A DNA stretch of 64,000 nucleotides, taken from Sulfurovum xiamenensis (GTDB taxonomy: Bacteria > Campylobacterota > Campylobacteria > Campylobacterales > Sulfurovaceae). Of this stretch, positions 1-6,296 are shown piece by piece. Location: positions 1 to 64,000 of the forward strand of contig NZ_JAQIBC010000010.1 in assembly GCF_030347995.1 (NCBI RefSeq), given 5' to 3'. Below the pieces are notes generated by a model. That model saw nothing but the letters and a program-made list of their open reading frames with translations, was not told the DNA's origin and ran no database searches. A program made the translations under genes and the position numbers. Each line of letters starts with the position of its first letter. Position 1 is the stretch's first letter.

Positions 1-23
1 TTCAAATCCATCTTCCGCAACCA
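1..23 (+). tRNA. 3' end of a tRNA gene cut by the window edge
   Basis: The first 23 bases read as a T-loop (TTCAAAT), the 3' half of a T-stem (CCATC), a seven-base acceptor strand (TTCCGCA), a discriminator A and an encoded CCA. The rest of the gene, including the anticodon, is outside the window, so the amino acid cannot be named. The downstream 50-residue ORF starts 27 bases later. I infer a tRNA from this layout only. Confidence 0.6.
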
Positions 24-49
24 ATTACATTAAAACACAAGGAGAAAAT

Positions 50-202
50 ATGTCAATCAATAATATATCTAAACATTCAAGACTAAAAGTATTAATTAGA
101 CTTTTAAATGATAATGAACAATTTAATATTGCCTGTTCTAAATCAGGCTTATCAATCAATATTGCCAAAAAACTTTTAGATAAAAATGACCTCATGAAAT
201 AA
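50..202 (+). CDS. small hypothetical protein, 50 aa
   Basis: This short ORF has a good ribosome binding site (AGGAGA, 4 bases before the ATG). It encodes a basic 50-residue protein with a plausible helical stretch, RLKVLIRLLNDNEQFNIAC, that resembles part of a helix-turn-helix but is too short to assign. It lies just downstream of a tRNA 3' end, a common place for integrated elements, and could be a remnant. No function is recognised. Confidence 0.4.
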   Translation: MSINNISKHSRLKVLIRLLNDNEQFNIACSKSGLSINIAKKLLDKNDLMK

Positions 203-354
203 CAGCACTAATATCAATAATATTTCCCTATTTTTAAACAAATAGTGTAACTGTATAATAACTTTCAAATAAAATTATGTCTCATTTTTAAAACTTACAA
301 GAGACATAAATAATATCTATTTTTTCATATAATTTGCTATTATCAAAATATTCA

Positions 355-362
355 GCTATAAT
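355..362 (+). promoter_or_regulatory. -10 element of the first cold-shock gene
   Basis: GCTATAAT lies about 10 bases before the leader hairpin of the cold-shock gene at 515. There is no good -35, only an AT-rich upstream stretch, as is usual for Campylobacterota sigma-70 promoters. Transcription would start near 369-371, giving a leader of about 145 nt. The segment 203-354 shows nothing else. Confidence 0.5.
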
Positions 363-371
363 AATATATTG

Positions 372-396
372 AAAGATGATTTAGAGTTTCATCTTT
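372..396 (+). promoter_or_regulatory. 5' leader hairpin of cold-shock gene (copy 1)
   Basis: AAAGATGA (372-379) and TCATCTTT (389-396) form a perfect 8-bp stem around a 9-nt loop, right at the predicted 5' end of the transcript. The cold-shock gene at 27296 has the same stem and loop size at the same place, and both leaders also share TTATTGCT and GCTAGAC. A cis-acting RNA element that controls cold-shock mRNA stability or translation is inferred. Confidence 0.5.
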
Positions 397-514
397 GGCT
401 AGACTTTTATTGCTTACCTTTAGTTTACAGTATTATCCACCCGAAAAAGAACACTCCACTTTATATTTTCAGCACATCAGTAATGAAGTGTATCAACAAC
501 TAAAAGGAATTGCA

Positions 515-733
515 ATGGCAACTCAAGTAAACGGAACAGTAAAATGGTTCAACAGTGAAAAAGGTTTCGGTTTTATCGAACAAGAAAATGGCGGAAATGA
601 TGTATTTGTACACTATCGTCAAATTAATAGCAATGGTTACGACCGTGTCTCTCTTAATGAGGGTCAAAAAGTGACTTTTGAGATCGGTGAAGGTCAAAAA
701 GGCCCACAGGCTGAGAACGTTACTGCTCTTTAA
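515..733 (+). CDS. cold-shock domain protein (CspA family)
   Basis: This 72-residue protein is a single cold-shock domain, an OB-fold RNA/DNA chaperone that melts mRNA structure at low temperature. RNP1 (KGFGFI) and RNP2 (VFVHY) are intact and the length is typical. The start at 515 follows AAGGA and gives the standard Csp N-terminus; an upstream in-frame start at 395 lies in the leader and is rejected. The protein is close to the Csp encoded at 27296, with the same C-terminal 17 residues. A long structured leader precedes it and a strong hairpin terminator follows. Confidence 0.95.
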   Translation: MATQVNGTVKWFNSEKGFGFIEQENGGNDVFVHYRQINSNGYDRVSLNEGQKVTFEIGEGQKGPQAENVTAL

Positions 734-742
734 GACCATCTA

Positions 743-769
743 ATGGACAGAGAAATCTGTCCATGTTTT
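743..769 (+). terminator. rho-independent terminator of the cold-shock gene
   Basis: ATGGACAGA (743-751), loop GAAA, TCTGTCCAT (756-764) form a 9-bp stem with a stable GNRA-type tetraloop. GTTTTA follows. The hairpin begins 9 bases after the stop codon. Confidence 0.8.
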
Positions 770-781
770 AAACACTTCTAT

Positions 782-803
782 AAAGAGACCAATAGGTCTT
801 TTT
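782..803 (+). terminator. second hairpin with T run after the cold-shock gene
   Basis: AAAGAGACC / AATA / GGTCTTTTT can fold into a short stem ending in a T run. It may be a back-up terminator or part of the leader of the small gene at 828. It contains the 10-mer ACCAATAGGT that also occurs near both island ends, but here the hairpin explains it. Confidence 0.4.
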
Positions 804-827
804 ATGAATTGCTTAAAGGGAAAACGT

Positions 828-1037
828 ATGAAAAGTAAAGAAGCTGTTTTTGAAGCGTTAAAAGAAGGGCATAATCTTATTAGTTGTATCACAGGGATAC
901 AATATACTCTGATTAAAGGGATCTTACATACTCGTCATAGTGAAAAAAATGACTGGGAGCAAAGTGAACTTAATTTTTACAATCCACCATCTTGGCTTAA
1001 CCTCAAAATCATAGAAAAAAAATCTGACAATATATAA
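828..1037 (+). CDS. small hypothetical protein, 69 aa
   Basis: The 828 ATG is chosen because AAAGGGA lies 6 bases upstream; an in-frame ATG at 804 sits directly on a hairpin T run. The product, starting MKSKEAVFEALKEG, is a small, mixed-charge soluble protein that I do not recognise. A 9-bp hairpin follows the stop, which supports a real transcription unit. It is the last gene before the island's left repeat. Confidence 0.5.
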   Translation: MKSKEAVFEALKEGHNLISCITGIQYTLIKGILHTRHSEKNDWEQSELNFYNPPSWLNLKIIEKKSDNI

Positions 1038-1042
1038 GATTT

Positions 1043-1065
1043 AACAGAGTCTGATCGACTCTGTT
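1043..1065 (+). terminator. hairpin after the small gene at 828
   Basis: AACAGAGTC (1043-1051), loop TGATC, GACTCTGTT (1057-1065) form a perfect 9-bp stem 5 bases after the stop codon. The T run is weak. The rest of 1066-1408 holds no gene, only the attachment repeat and a putative integrase arm site. Confidence 0.55.
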
Positions 1066-1225
1066 GTTCCATATCTTAATATCCCTACTCTCTCATTAAC
1101 AACATATCTTATTTTACATTTCGATAATTTATTAGTGCTATTGTATATATCTTCTGTTGTTTTATATTGATGCAGTAATATTTTTTAGGGATTTATTGGT
1201 CTATATTGATTTGTATTTACTTTTG

Positions 1226-1248
1226 AAGTGGCGGACAGTGAGGGATTC
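1226..1248. repeat. left attachment repeat of the island (23 bp)
   Basis: These 23 bases are identical to 22131-22153, where they form the 3' end (CCA, acceptor and part of the T-arm) of tRNA-Ser. Here the match stops abruptly (next base T instead of G) and no tRNA is present, so this is the distal crossover copy made by site-specific integration. The integrase gene lies 570 bases inside. Confidence 0.9.
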
Positions 1249-1376
1249 TAAATAATTCATTTTATACCTTTTCTTAAAGTTTCACAAATAACACCATAAT
1301 ACCCTACAAATAAGCTAATTATTAAGTACAACATTACCCAAAGTTTCATATAATAATCTTAAGTATCTTATCAAAT

Positions 1377-1394
1377 GGTAACCAATAGGTAACC
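1377..1394. promoter_or_regulatory. putative integrase arm-type site, left end
   Basis: GGTAACCAATAGGTAACC consists of two GGTAACC units separated by AATA. The core ACCAATAGGT recurs at 22041-22050 just inside the right attachment site. Paired sites inside both ends fit the arm sites bound by tyrosine integrases or their directionality factor; they could also be an operator for the gene at 1409, which starts 15 bases later. Confidence 0.4.
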
Positions 1395-1408
1395 AAAAAA
1401 GGGCTAAA

Positions 1409-1804
1409 TTGAAAAAAATAAAAATTGACTACAAGAGCCTAAGTCCAAGAGCGAAAGAGGACTACAACTATACAAAAGTAGCCTCAGCACTTGCAGACTA
1501 TGGCTATCAGTGCTTACCAACAAGAAATGATGACAATGGTGCAGACTTAATTGCCTATCACTCGGAATCAGGTGAAATGACCGCTATACAACTCAAAGCA
1601 CGTTTAGCATTTGCCAAAAAGTACATAGGGAAAAATCTTCACATAGCGTTTAGAGATGATAACGAAATATTCATATATCCTCACGATGAAATACTGAATA
1701 AACTTATCAAAGACGGTGATAAGACATGGAAGGCACATGGGGTTTGGAGTTCGCCAAAACTATCAAAGAAGCAAAGAGAAGCTTTAGAGCAATATAAGAT
1801 ATAA
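1409..1804 (+). CDS. PD-(D/E)XK-type nuclease-like protein
   Basis: This 131-residue protein starts at TTG (no in-frame ATG nearby) shortly after the arm-site repeat. Residues about 44-58 read GADLIAYHSESGEMTAIQLKA: an acidic residue, a turn, then a hydrophobic strand ending in QLK, the arrangement of a PD-(D/E)XK active site with Q for E. Similar small proteins act as group I intron or Holliday-junction-like endonucleases. It lies 14 bases upstream of the integrase gene and may be co-transcribed. The nuclease call is inference; the true start and role are uncertain. Confidence 0.45.
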   Translation: MKKIKIDYKSLSPRAKEDYNYTKVASALADYGYQCLPTRNDDNGADLIAYHSESGEMTAIQLKARLAFAKKYIGKNLHIAFRDDNEIFIYPHDEILNKLIKDGDKTWKAHGVWSSPKLSKKQREALEQYKI

Positions 1805-1818
1805 ATAGGAATAACATC

Positions 1819-2916
1819 ATGGCAAGGGTTAGGTCAAAAAAATATTCAGGGGTATATCTGAACCAATTACAGAACGGTGATATAAGCTATTCCATTACCT
1901 ACAAAGACGATACGGGCAAATTGATACGCTATACAATAGGTAAAAAATCCAATGGTATAACAGAAACATTTGCCTATAATCAAAGAGCTACATTTATCAA
2001 TAAGATCAAACATGGTATAGACCCACAAGCCCATAGAAAAAAGAAGCATATCACTACACTTGATAACCTTGCAGACGTTTATTTCAAAGATAAAGAGCAT
2101 GAGAACAAAGCCAATATCAAACAGCAAGGACGCTATGATTTACATATTAAGCCCTCTTTAGGCGCTAAGGATATTAGCAGCATTACCAAAGCGGATATAA
2201 CCAAACTTCAAAGAGACCTCATCACCAAAAAGAAAGCACCAAAAACTATAAATGGGATTATACAGCTTTTAAGTGCAATCATTAACCACAGTATCAAAGA
2301 AAAGGATTTAAAGCTAATTAACCCGTGTTCAGGAATAAAGAAGCTAAAAGCTGATGATAAGAGAGAAAGATACCTTACACTTGACGAAGTAAAGAAATTA
2401 ACCGATGAAGTCAAAGACGATGAAGTATTGTATCACTTTGTGAAATTGGCACTTATGACAGGTGCGAGACTTGAAGGTGTACTCCATATCCAAAAGAAAG
2501 ATATTAAGCTGGATACTAACAGCGTAACAATACATGACCTTAAGAGCGGTGGTATCTATACAGGCTTTTATGATGATGAGTATAAACAAGCCTTAGAAGC
2601 CCATATAAAGCCTTTAAAGGTAAATGACTATGTAGTAGGTGGAAGTAGTATTAAAACGGCTTCAAGGACGATACAAAGGCATTTAAAAAAGGTACTTGAT
2701 AGACTATTCAATAAAGGACTTGAAGTAAGGGATTTTAAGCATCGTGTAGTTATTCATACGTTACGACATACATTTGCTTCACAGTTGGCTATTGCAGGTG
2801 TACCGATACTTACCATTAAGAGCTTGATGAACCATGCAGACATAGCCCAAACTATGAGATATGCAAAGTTAGCACCCGACCAGGGGTTAGAAGCGGTGAA
2901 AGGATTGTATCAATGA
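1819..2916 (+). CDS. int: tyrosine recombinase / phage-type integrase
   Basis: The 365-residue protein has the usual layout: N-terminal arm-binding domain, SAM-like core-binding domain (about 85-175) and C-terminal catalytic domain. The active-site set is visible: Arg in TGARLEG, Lys in HDLKSGG, HTLRHTF, His in LMNHAD and the nucleophile Tyr348 in MRYAKL. It would catalyse strand exchange between the 23-bp sites at 1226 and 22131. The start ATG follows a weak AGGAATAA. It overlaps the next gene by 4 bases. The gene is unusual in lying at the end of the island away from the tRNA. Confidence 0.95.
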   Translation: MARVRSKKYSGVYLNQLQNGDISYSITYKDDTGKLIRYTIGKKSNGITETFAYNQRATFINKIKHGIDPQAHRKKKHITTLDNLADVYFKDKEHENKANIKQQGRYDLHIKPSLGAKDISSITKADITKLQRDLITKKKAPKTINGIIQLLSAIINHSIKEKDLKLINPCSGIKKLKADDKRERYLTLDEVKKLTDEVKDDEVLYHFVKLALMTGARLEGVLHIQKKDIKLDTNSVTIHDLKSGGIYTGFYDDEYKQALEAHIKPLKVNDYVVGGSSIKTASRTIQRHLKKVLDRLFNKGLEVRDFKHRVVIHTLRHTFASQLAIAGVPILTIKSLMNHADIAQTMRYAKLAPDQGLEAVKGLYQ

Positions 2917-3782
2917 AATACGTGGAGTTATCTAATAGCAAGAATCCTATAGAAAAAGAATTTTATTGGATGAATAAGTTGACTCCTACCACTATGGATA
3001 TAGATTATATTTTGCATATGGGTTGGGGTCAATTTATTAAAGCTATACATATAAATGTGAATAAAAAAATTTGTACTTCTAATAAAGATAAGATAGCTGA
3101 CGAACTACTAAATGAATATCCATATCAAGAAATTAATGATTTGCCATCAGCAATAAAATATGGTGGAGCTATATACATGCTTGAAAAAACAAGAAATGAG
3201 CTAAGATTCCATCTGTTTAGAAAGATATTTACACAAATATTATTTGCAGATAAAAACAAATTAATTAGATTTACAAAGATACACAAAGAGGAATATACAT
3301 CTTTCTTGCTCTCTATTGCTCCTTATGCAATTAATTCCACTCTTGAAGCAACTACCCAAATATTTAGAGCTGGTATATATAAATTGTTGGAAGCTAAGGA
3401 AGAAGATTATGATTTAGCAATGATACTAAGTGAAATCAAATATCTATGGGAATATGAACATGTATCTTACACTATAGACATGTTTGGAAATGAATATAAT
3501 AATATATCGTCATTACCTATAAGGGATAGAAAAAAAGAACATCGAAAAAAAGAAAAATTTAATAAAAGAAAAAATGAAGTATTGGCATTTTTTAAAGATT
3601 ATGACATCAGTCTTGATAATATAGATGAAATTAATAATCTCGAATACAAAGAAGATGAATTCGAATTCTATCAAACTGCCCTTAAAGCTACTAAAAAATT
3701 ACTTAATGATTCCCTGGTATCATCATATGGTACAGGAAAGAAAAGAGCTGAAGAAATTTCTAAAATCCTTGATTATATATAA
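2913..3782 (+). CDS. hypothetical protein translationally coupled to the integrase
   Basis: The ATG overlaps the integrase stop (ATGA), so the two genes are coupled. The 289-residue product has no signal peptide or membrane segment. Its middle is helical, and a very basic stretch (RDRKKEHRKKEKFNKRKNE, about residues 206-224) suggests nucleic acid contact. I do not recognise the family. It could be an integration accessory protein or a cargo or defence gene. A strong terminator directly follows. Confidence 0.6.
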   Translation: MKYVELSNSKNPIEKEFYWMNKLTPTTMDIDYILHMGWGQFIKAIHINVNKKICTSNKDKIADELLNEYPYQEINDLPSAIKYGGAIYMLEKTRNELRFHLFRKIFTQILFADKNKLIRFTKIHKEEYTSFLLSIAPYAINSTLEATTQIFRAGIYKLLEAKEEDYDLAMILSEIKYLWEYEHVSYTIDMFGNEYNNISSLPIRDRKKEHRKKEKFNKRKNEVLAFFKDYDISLDNIDEINNLEYKEDEFEFYQTALKATKKLLNDSLVSSYGTGKKRAEEISKILDYI

Positions 3783-3811
3783 AAATGTCACACTTTTTTA
3801 GTGACATTTTT
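3781..3811 (+). terminator. terminator of the integrase operon
   Basis: AAAAATGTCAC (3781-3791), a 9-nt loop and GTGACATTTTT (3801-3811) form an 11-bp perfect stem ending in a T run. It overlaps the last bases of the stop codon of the preceding gene. Confidence 0.85.
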
Positions 3812-3874
3812 CCTCTAGCGAAGTAGATTGTTTTAAACTATAATTGCCTTAACTTAACCAAAGAAAGGCAAAAT

Positions 3875-4114
3875 ATGAATCAGCAACAAAAACTGATCTA
3901 CAACGACCTCAAGACACGCTACAACAAATCAACACTCTCAAAATCTGAAATGGCAAATGAATTAGGCATAAGCTACTCAACTATAGACGGATATATTTCA
4001 AAAGGCTACGGCATTCCAAACTATAAAAAGTTGGGTACTGCGAAAAATGCAAAAGTGATTTTTAATATTATTGACGTTGCAGAATTTCTATCTCAAACAA
4101 TTAAAACAGCGTAA
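3875..4114 (+). CDS. small helix-turn-helix protein, excisionase/AlpA-like
   Basis: This 79-residue protein has an HTH (about residues 21-45, SKSEMANELGISYSTIDGYI) followed by a short wing-like strand region (KKLGTAKNAKVIFNIIDVAEFL), the plan of MerR-like/AlpA and Xis proteins. Such proteins activate integrase genes or steer excision. AAAGGC lies before the ATG. It sits alone between a terminator and a long AT-rich spacer. The Xis role is inferred from size and position. Confidence 0.55.
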   Translation: MNQQQKLIYNDLKTRYNKSTLSKSEMANELGISYSTIDGYISKGYGIPNYKKLGTAKNAKVIFNIIDVAEFLSQTIKTA

Positions 4115-4158
4115 TGACATATAAATATAAGGGGGAAATATGAATAGCAGTTAGTACA

Positions 4159-4195
4159 CCTCATCAAATATTTAAGAAATAAATGAGTGATGAGG
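4159..4195. promoter_or_regulatory. inverted repeat between HTH gene and rha-like gene
   Basis: CCTCATCA (4159-4166) and TGATGAGG (4188-4195) form a perfect 8-bp inverted repeat with a 21-nt spacer and no T run. It lies in the 233-base space between the HTH gene and the Rha-like gene and could be an operator or an RNA hairpin. A strong Shine-Dalgarno at 4132 serves only a four-codon ORF (4140-4154), which I do not call. Confidence 0.3.
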
Positions 4196-4347
4196 AATAA
4201 AGTTGTTTAGCACTTCAATTATATCACATTTCACTCTTTCACTTTTCTTAATTTTCCGAATAAATCACAGCTTTGTGAGTTTTTAAAATACACCTAATGT
4301 AGGAGAATAAAGCTCACCCTATTTTTTATAAAAATTCAGGAGAAAAT

Positions 4348-5094
4348 ATGACTAAAAGTCAAGAAACATGCACTCAATTCATATCCAACAAAGATAAAAT
4401 AGAACAGATTATAAAAACTATGCTGTTTCATCATGGAGAACCATATGCAACCAGTAATCAAATAGCAAAATATTTTGATATCAGACATGATGATCTATTG
4501 AGAAAAATTAGATTATTTCATAGTTTTGATGAACTAATTTCACTCCGTAAAATTTCGGAACGAAATAGAATTGTTAGAGGAAAAGAATACCCCTACTTTG
4601 AATTAGATGCTGATGCATTTTCTTTTACCTGTTTGAGTATTACGGGTAAAAAGGCAGAGTCTTTCAAATGGGCATTCATTCAAGCATTTAAACAAGCCAC
4701 ATCTAATGCAATATCTGCACGTGTTGCAATTGAGACAAACAAAGCCAATACAGATTGGATTGCTGCAAGGGAACAAGGAAAGAGTACTAGAAAACTTTTG
4801 CAAAACAAAATAAAAGAGTTCTGCCTGTATGCTGAAAAACAACGAGGAAGATCTTATTCTTCATGTCCCTATTATAAACTCATAACAAATGCAATTTATT
4901 CTTGTCTTGGTATTGATATATCCAAAAAAGGGGCAACACCTAGAGACATTTATTCAGGTAATATTGTTGAAGCTATTGAACATGCTGAACTTAAAGTCAT
5001 AGAACTGCTTGATGATATTATGGTTTCAAAAGGAACTAGGAAGGGAATCCAACATCAAATAGCTAGAAAATTAAAATATGTAGATGTAGCATAA
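4348..5094 (+). CDS. Rha-type phage regulatory protein
   Basis: Residues 34-55 (TSNQIAKYFDIRHDDLLRKI) and 88-117 (ADAFSFTCLSITGKKAESFK) match the pattern of the Rha family of phage regulators, in which a winged-helix-like domain ends with a conserved TGKKA..FK.A.I.AF block. The remaining 130 residues are helical and basic and may be a second DNA-binding or effector part, as in antirepressor fusions. AGGAGA precedes the ATG. It is three bases from the next gene, so they form an operon. The role is probably a lysis/lysogeny-type or satellite switch. Confidence 0.7.
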   Translation: MTKSQETCTQFISNKDKIEQIIKTMLFHHGEPYATSNQIAKYFDIRHDDLLRKIRLFHSFDELISLRKISERNRIVRGKEYPYFELDADAFSFTCLSITGKKAESFKWAFIQAFKQATSNAISARVAIETNKANTDWIAAREQGKSTRKLLQNKIKEFCLYAEKQRGRSYSSCPYYKLITNAIYSCLGIDISKKGATPRDIYSGNIVEAIEHAELKVIELLDDIMVSKGTRKGIQHQIARKLKYVDVA

Positions 5095-5097
5095 TAA

Positions 5098-5499
5098 ATG
5101 AGTAAACTATCAGTAACATATCATGGAGAAAAGTATGAGTTAGATGAGTTCTATAAATCTCTATTGTTTCAACGTATAATGGATGGAGATTTCAATAGAG
5201 ATGAAAGAGATGTACTATTAGTAATATTTCGTAAAACTCTACACTTTGATAAGTGGTATGACCGTCTAGGTATATACTGGCTATCTAAAGCTGTTGGAAT
5301 CGGTCAAAATAAATTAAGACAGACATTAAAGCAATTAGAAGCCAAAGGGCTTTTAGAAGTTGAACACTCTAAAGGAGGCCGAACAAATGGCAATCAAAAG
5401 TTCAGTCAGTTCTCCTTAGCTAATGATTTTATATTTCTAATTGTTGATAAATGGTTAGATATAAAAATGGATAATGACTTCAAATCTTCCTATGAGTAA
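5098..5499 (+). CDS. phage replication protein O-like winged-helix protein
   Basis: The 133-residue protein has a winged helix (about 30-100) with RDVLLVIFRKTLHFDKWYD, then LGIYWLSKAVGIGQNKLRQT and LEAKGLLEVEHSKGG. This is the order seen in the N-terminal, origin-binding domain of lambda O-type and related phage replication initiators. The helicase-loading C-terminal part is absent, so it may be a minimal initiator or a repressor. It directly follows the Rha-like gene. Repeats resembling iterons lie just downstream. Confidence 0.55.
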   Translation: MSKLSVTYHGEKYELDEFYKSLLFQRIMDGDFNRDERDVLLVIFRKTLHFDKWYDRLGIYWLSKAVGIGQNKLRQTLKQLEAKGLLEVEHSKGGRTNGNQKFSQFSLANDFIFLIVDKWLDIKMDNDFKSSYE

Positions 5500-5531
5500 T
5501 ACAAAGGGTGTCAAATCTGATACCCTTTGTA
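5500..5531 (+). terminator. hairpin after the replication-like gene
   Basis: TACAAAGGGTGTC (5500-5512) and GATACCCTTTGTA (5519-5531) form a 13-bp stem with one G-T pair and a 6-nt loop, starting directly after the stop codon. No T run follows, so it may be a terminator, an mRNA end-protector or an origin structure. Confidence 0.5.
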
Positions 5532-5610
5532 TAGTTGAAAACTTATACCTTATCAGGTTAAAGACTCTACAAACTAAAGTGATTCAATTTAAAGGGTGTT
5601 AAAACTGATA
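5503..5610 (+). repeat. two 20-bp near-identical direct repeats (iteron-like)
   Basis: 5503-5522 (AAAGGGTGTCAAATCTGATA) and 5591-5610 differ at two positions and have the same orientation, spaced by 88 bp start to start. They lie in a 450-base non-coding stretch behind a replication-O-like gene, where a satellite or phage origin would be expected. The remaining part of 5500-5951 shows only AT-rich sequence and one weak ORF. Confidence 0.4.
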
Positions 5611-5751
5611 GACAACAAAGGATAAACTACTTACAAAGTTAAAACTTTTATACAAAGCTACAACTAATACATAGGTGCAGTTTTACATAAATGTAATAAC
5701 TCCACACGTATCTTTTCTTTTAAGAGAAGTAAACACAAAGTTCTACATTAG

Positions 5752-5862
5752 ATGAACTATAAAATTCAACCCCTACAAGACGGTACAGTCGAGCCTAAAA
5801 CAAAAAATGCAACCCTAAATGTCCATCAAAATACAATCGAACATAAGATTGAAACAGAATAA
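5752..5862 (+). CDS. possible 36-aa ORF, weak
   Basis: An ATG-started ORF encodes a short hydrophilic peptide (MNYKIQPLQDGTVEPKTKNA and 16 more residues). There is no clear ribosome binding site. It may be a small satellite gene or chance; no function is suggested. Confidence 0.15.
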   Translation: MNYKIQPLQDGTVEPKTKNATLNVHQNTIEHKIETE

Positions 5863-5951
5863 TATATTACGAGGTGATTTAAACTTAACACTCAAAAGGA
5901 AACTCAAAACAAAACACTAGTAAAATCTTAAGGAATCAGAAGGGTATAAAA

Positions 5952-6296
5952 GTGGACATAGAACAAATAAAAGAAGTAATACAGAAGTTTTCAGATGACA
6001 GAGACTGGGATAAATACCACTCACCTAAAAATTTAGTAATGGCACTCTCAGGAGAAGTTGGTGAACTTAATGAAATCTTTCAATGGCTCACTGAAGAAGA
6101 ATCAAATAATCTCTCAAGTGATGGTTTACAACATACAAAAGAAGAAGTAGCAGATATTGCAATCTACTTATTAAGAATCTGTATGAAACTAGATATTAAT
6201 CTAGAAGAAGTGATACTAGAAAAAATGAAAAAAAATGAAGAGAAATATCCAGTGGATAAGGTCAAAGGTAAATTCAAAAAGTATACTGAGTTATAG
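5952..6296 (+). CDS. MazG-like nucleotide pyrophosphohydrolase
   Basis: The 114-residue, all-helical protein carries the MazG-like (dCTPase/RS21-C6 type) metal site: EVGELNEIFQWL (E..E) and KEEVADIAIYLLRI (E..D). Such enzymes split (d)NTPs to NMP and pyrophosphate, and can drain nucleotides or remove modified ones. GTG start with AGAAGGG 8 bases upstream. Its stop TAG is immediately followed by the ATG of the GIY-YIG/helicase gene with no gap, so the two are tightly coupled. In this defence-rich setting a joint anti-phage role is likely but not proven. Confidence 0.85.
   Translation: MDIEQIKEVIQKFSDDRDWDKYHSPKNLVMALSGEVGELNEIFQWLTEEESNNLSSDGLQHTKEEVADIAIYLLRICMKLDINLEEVILEKMKKNEEKYPVDKVKGKFKKYTEL

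Noticed and set aside
500-739. 79-codon open frame opposite the first cold-shock gene
   Set aside because: It is the antisense shadow of a highly conserved CDS, with no ribosome binding site and low-complexity hydrophobic content.
788-797. Third copy of ACCAATAGGT as an integrase arm site
   Set aside because: It lies outside the island and within a hairpin with a T run that explains it as a terminator.
4140-4154. Strong Shine-Dalgarno (AGGGGGAA) before a four-codon ORF
   Set aside because: The frame closes after MNSS and no frameshift restores a longer protein. It might be a leader peptide, but there is no support.
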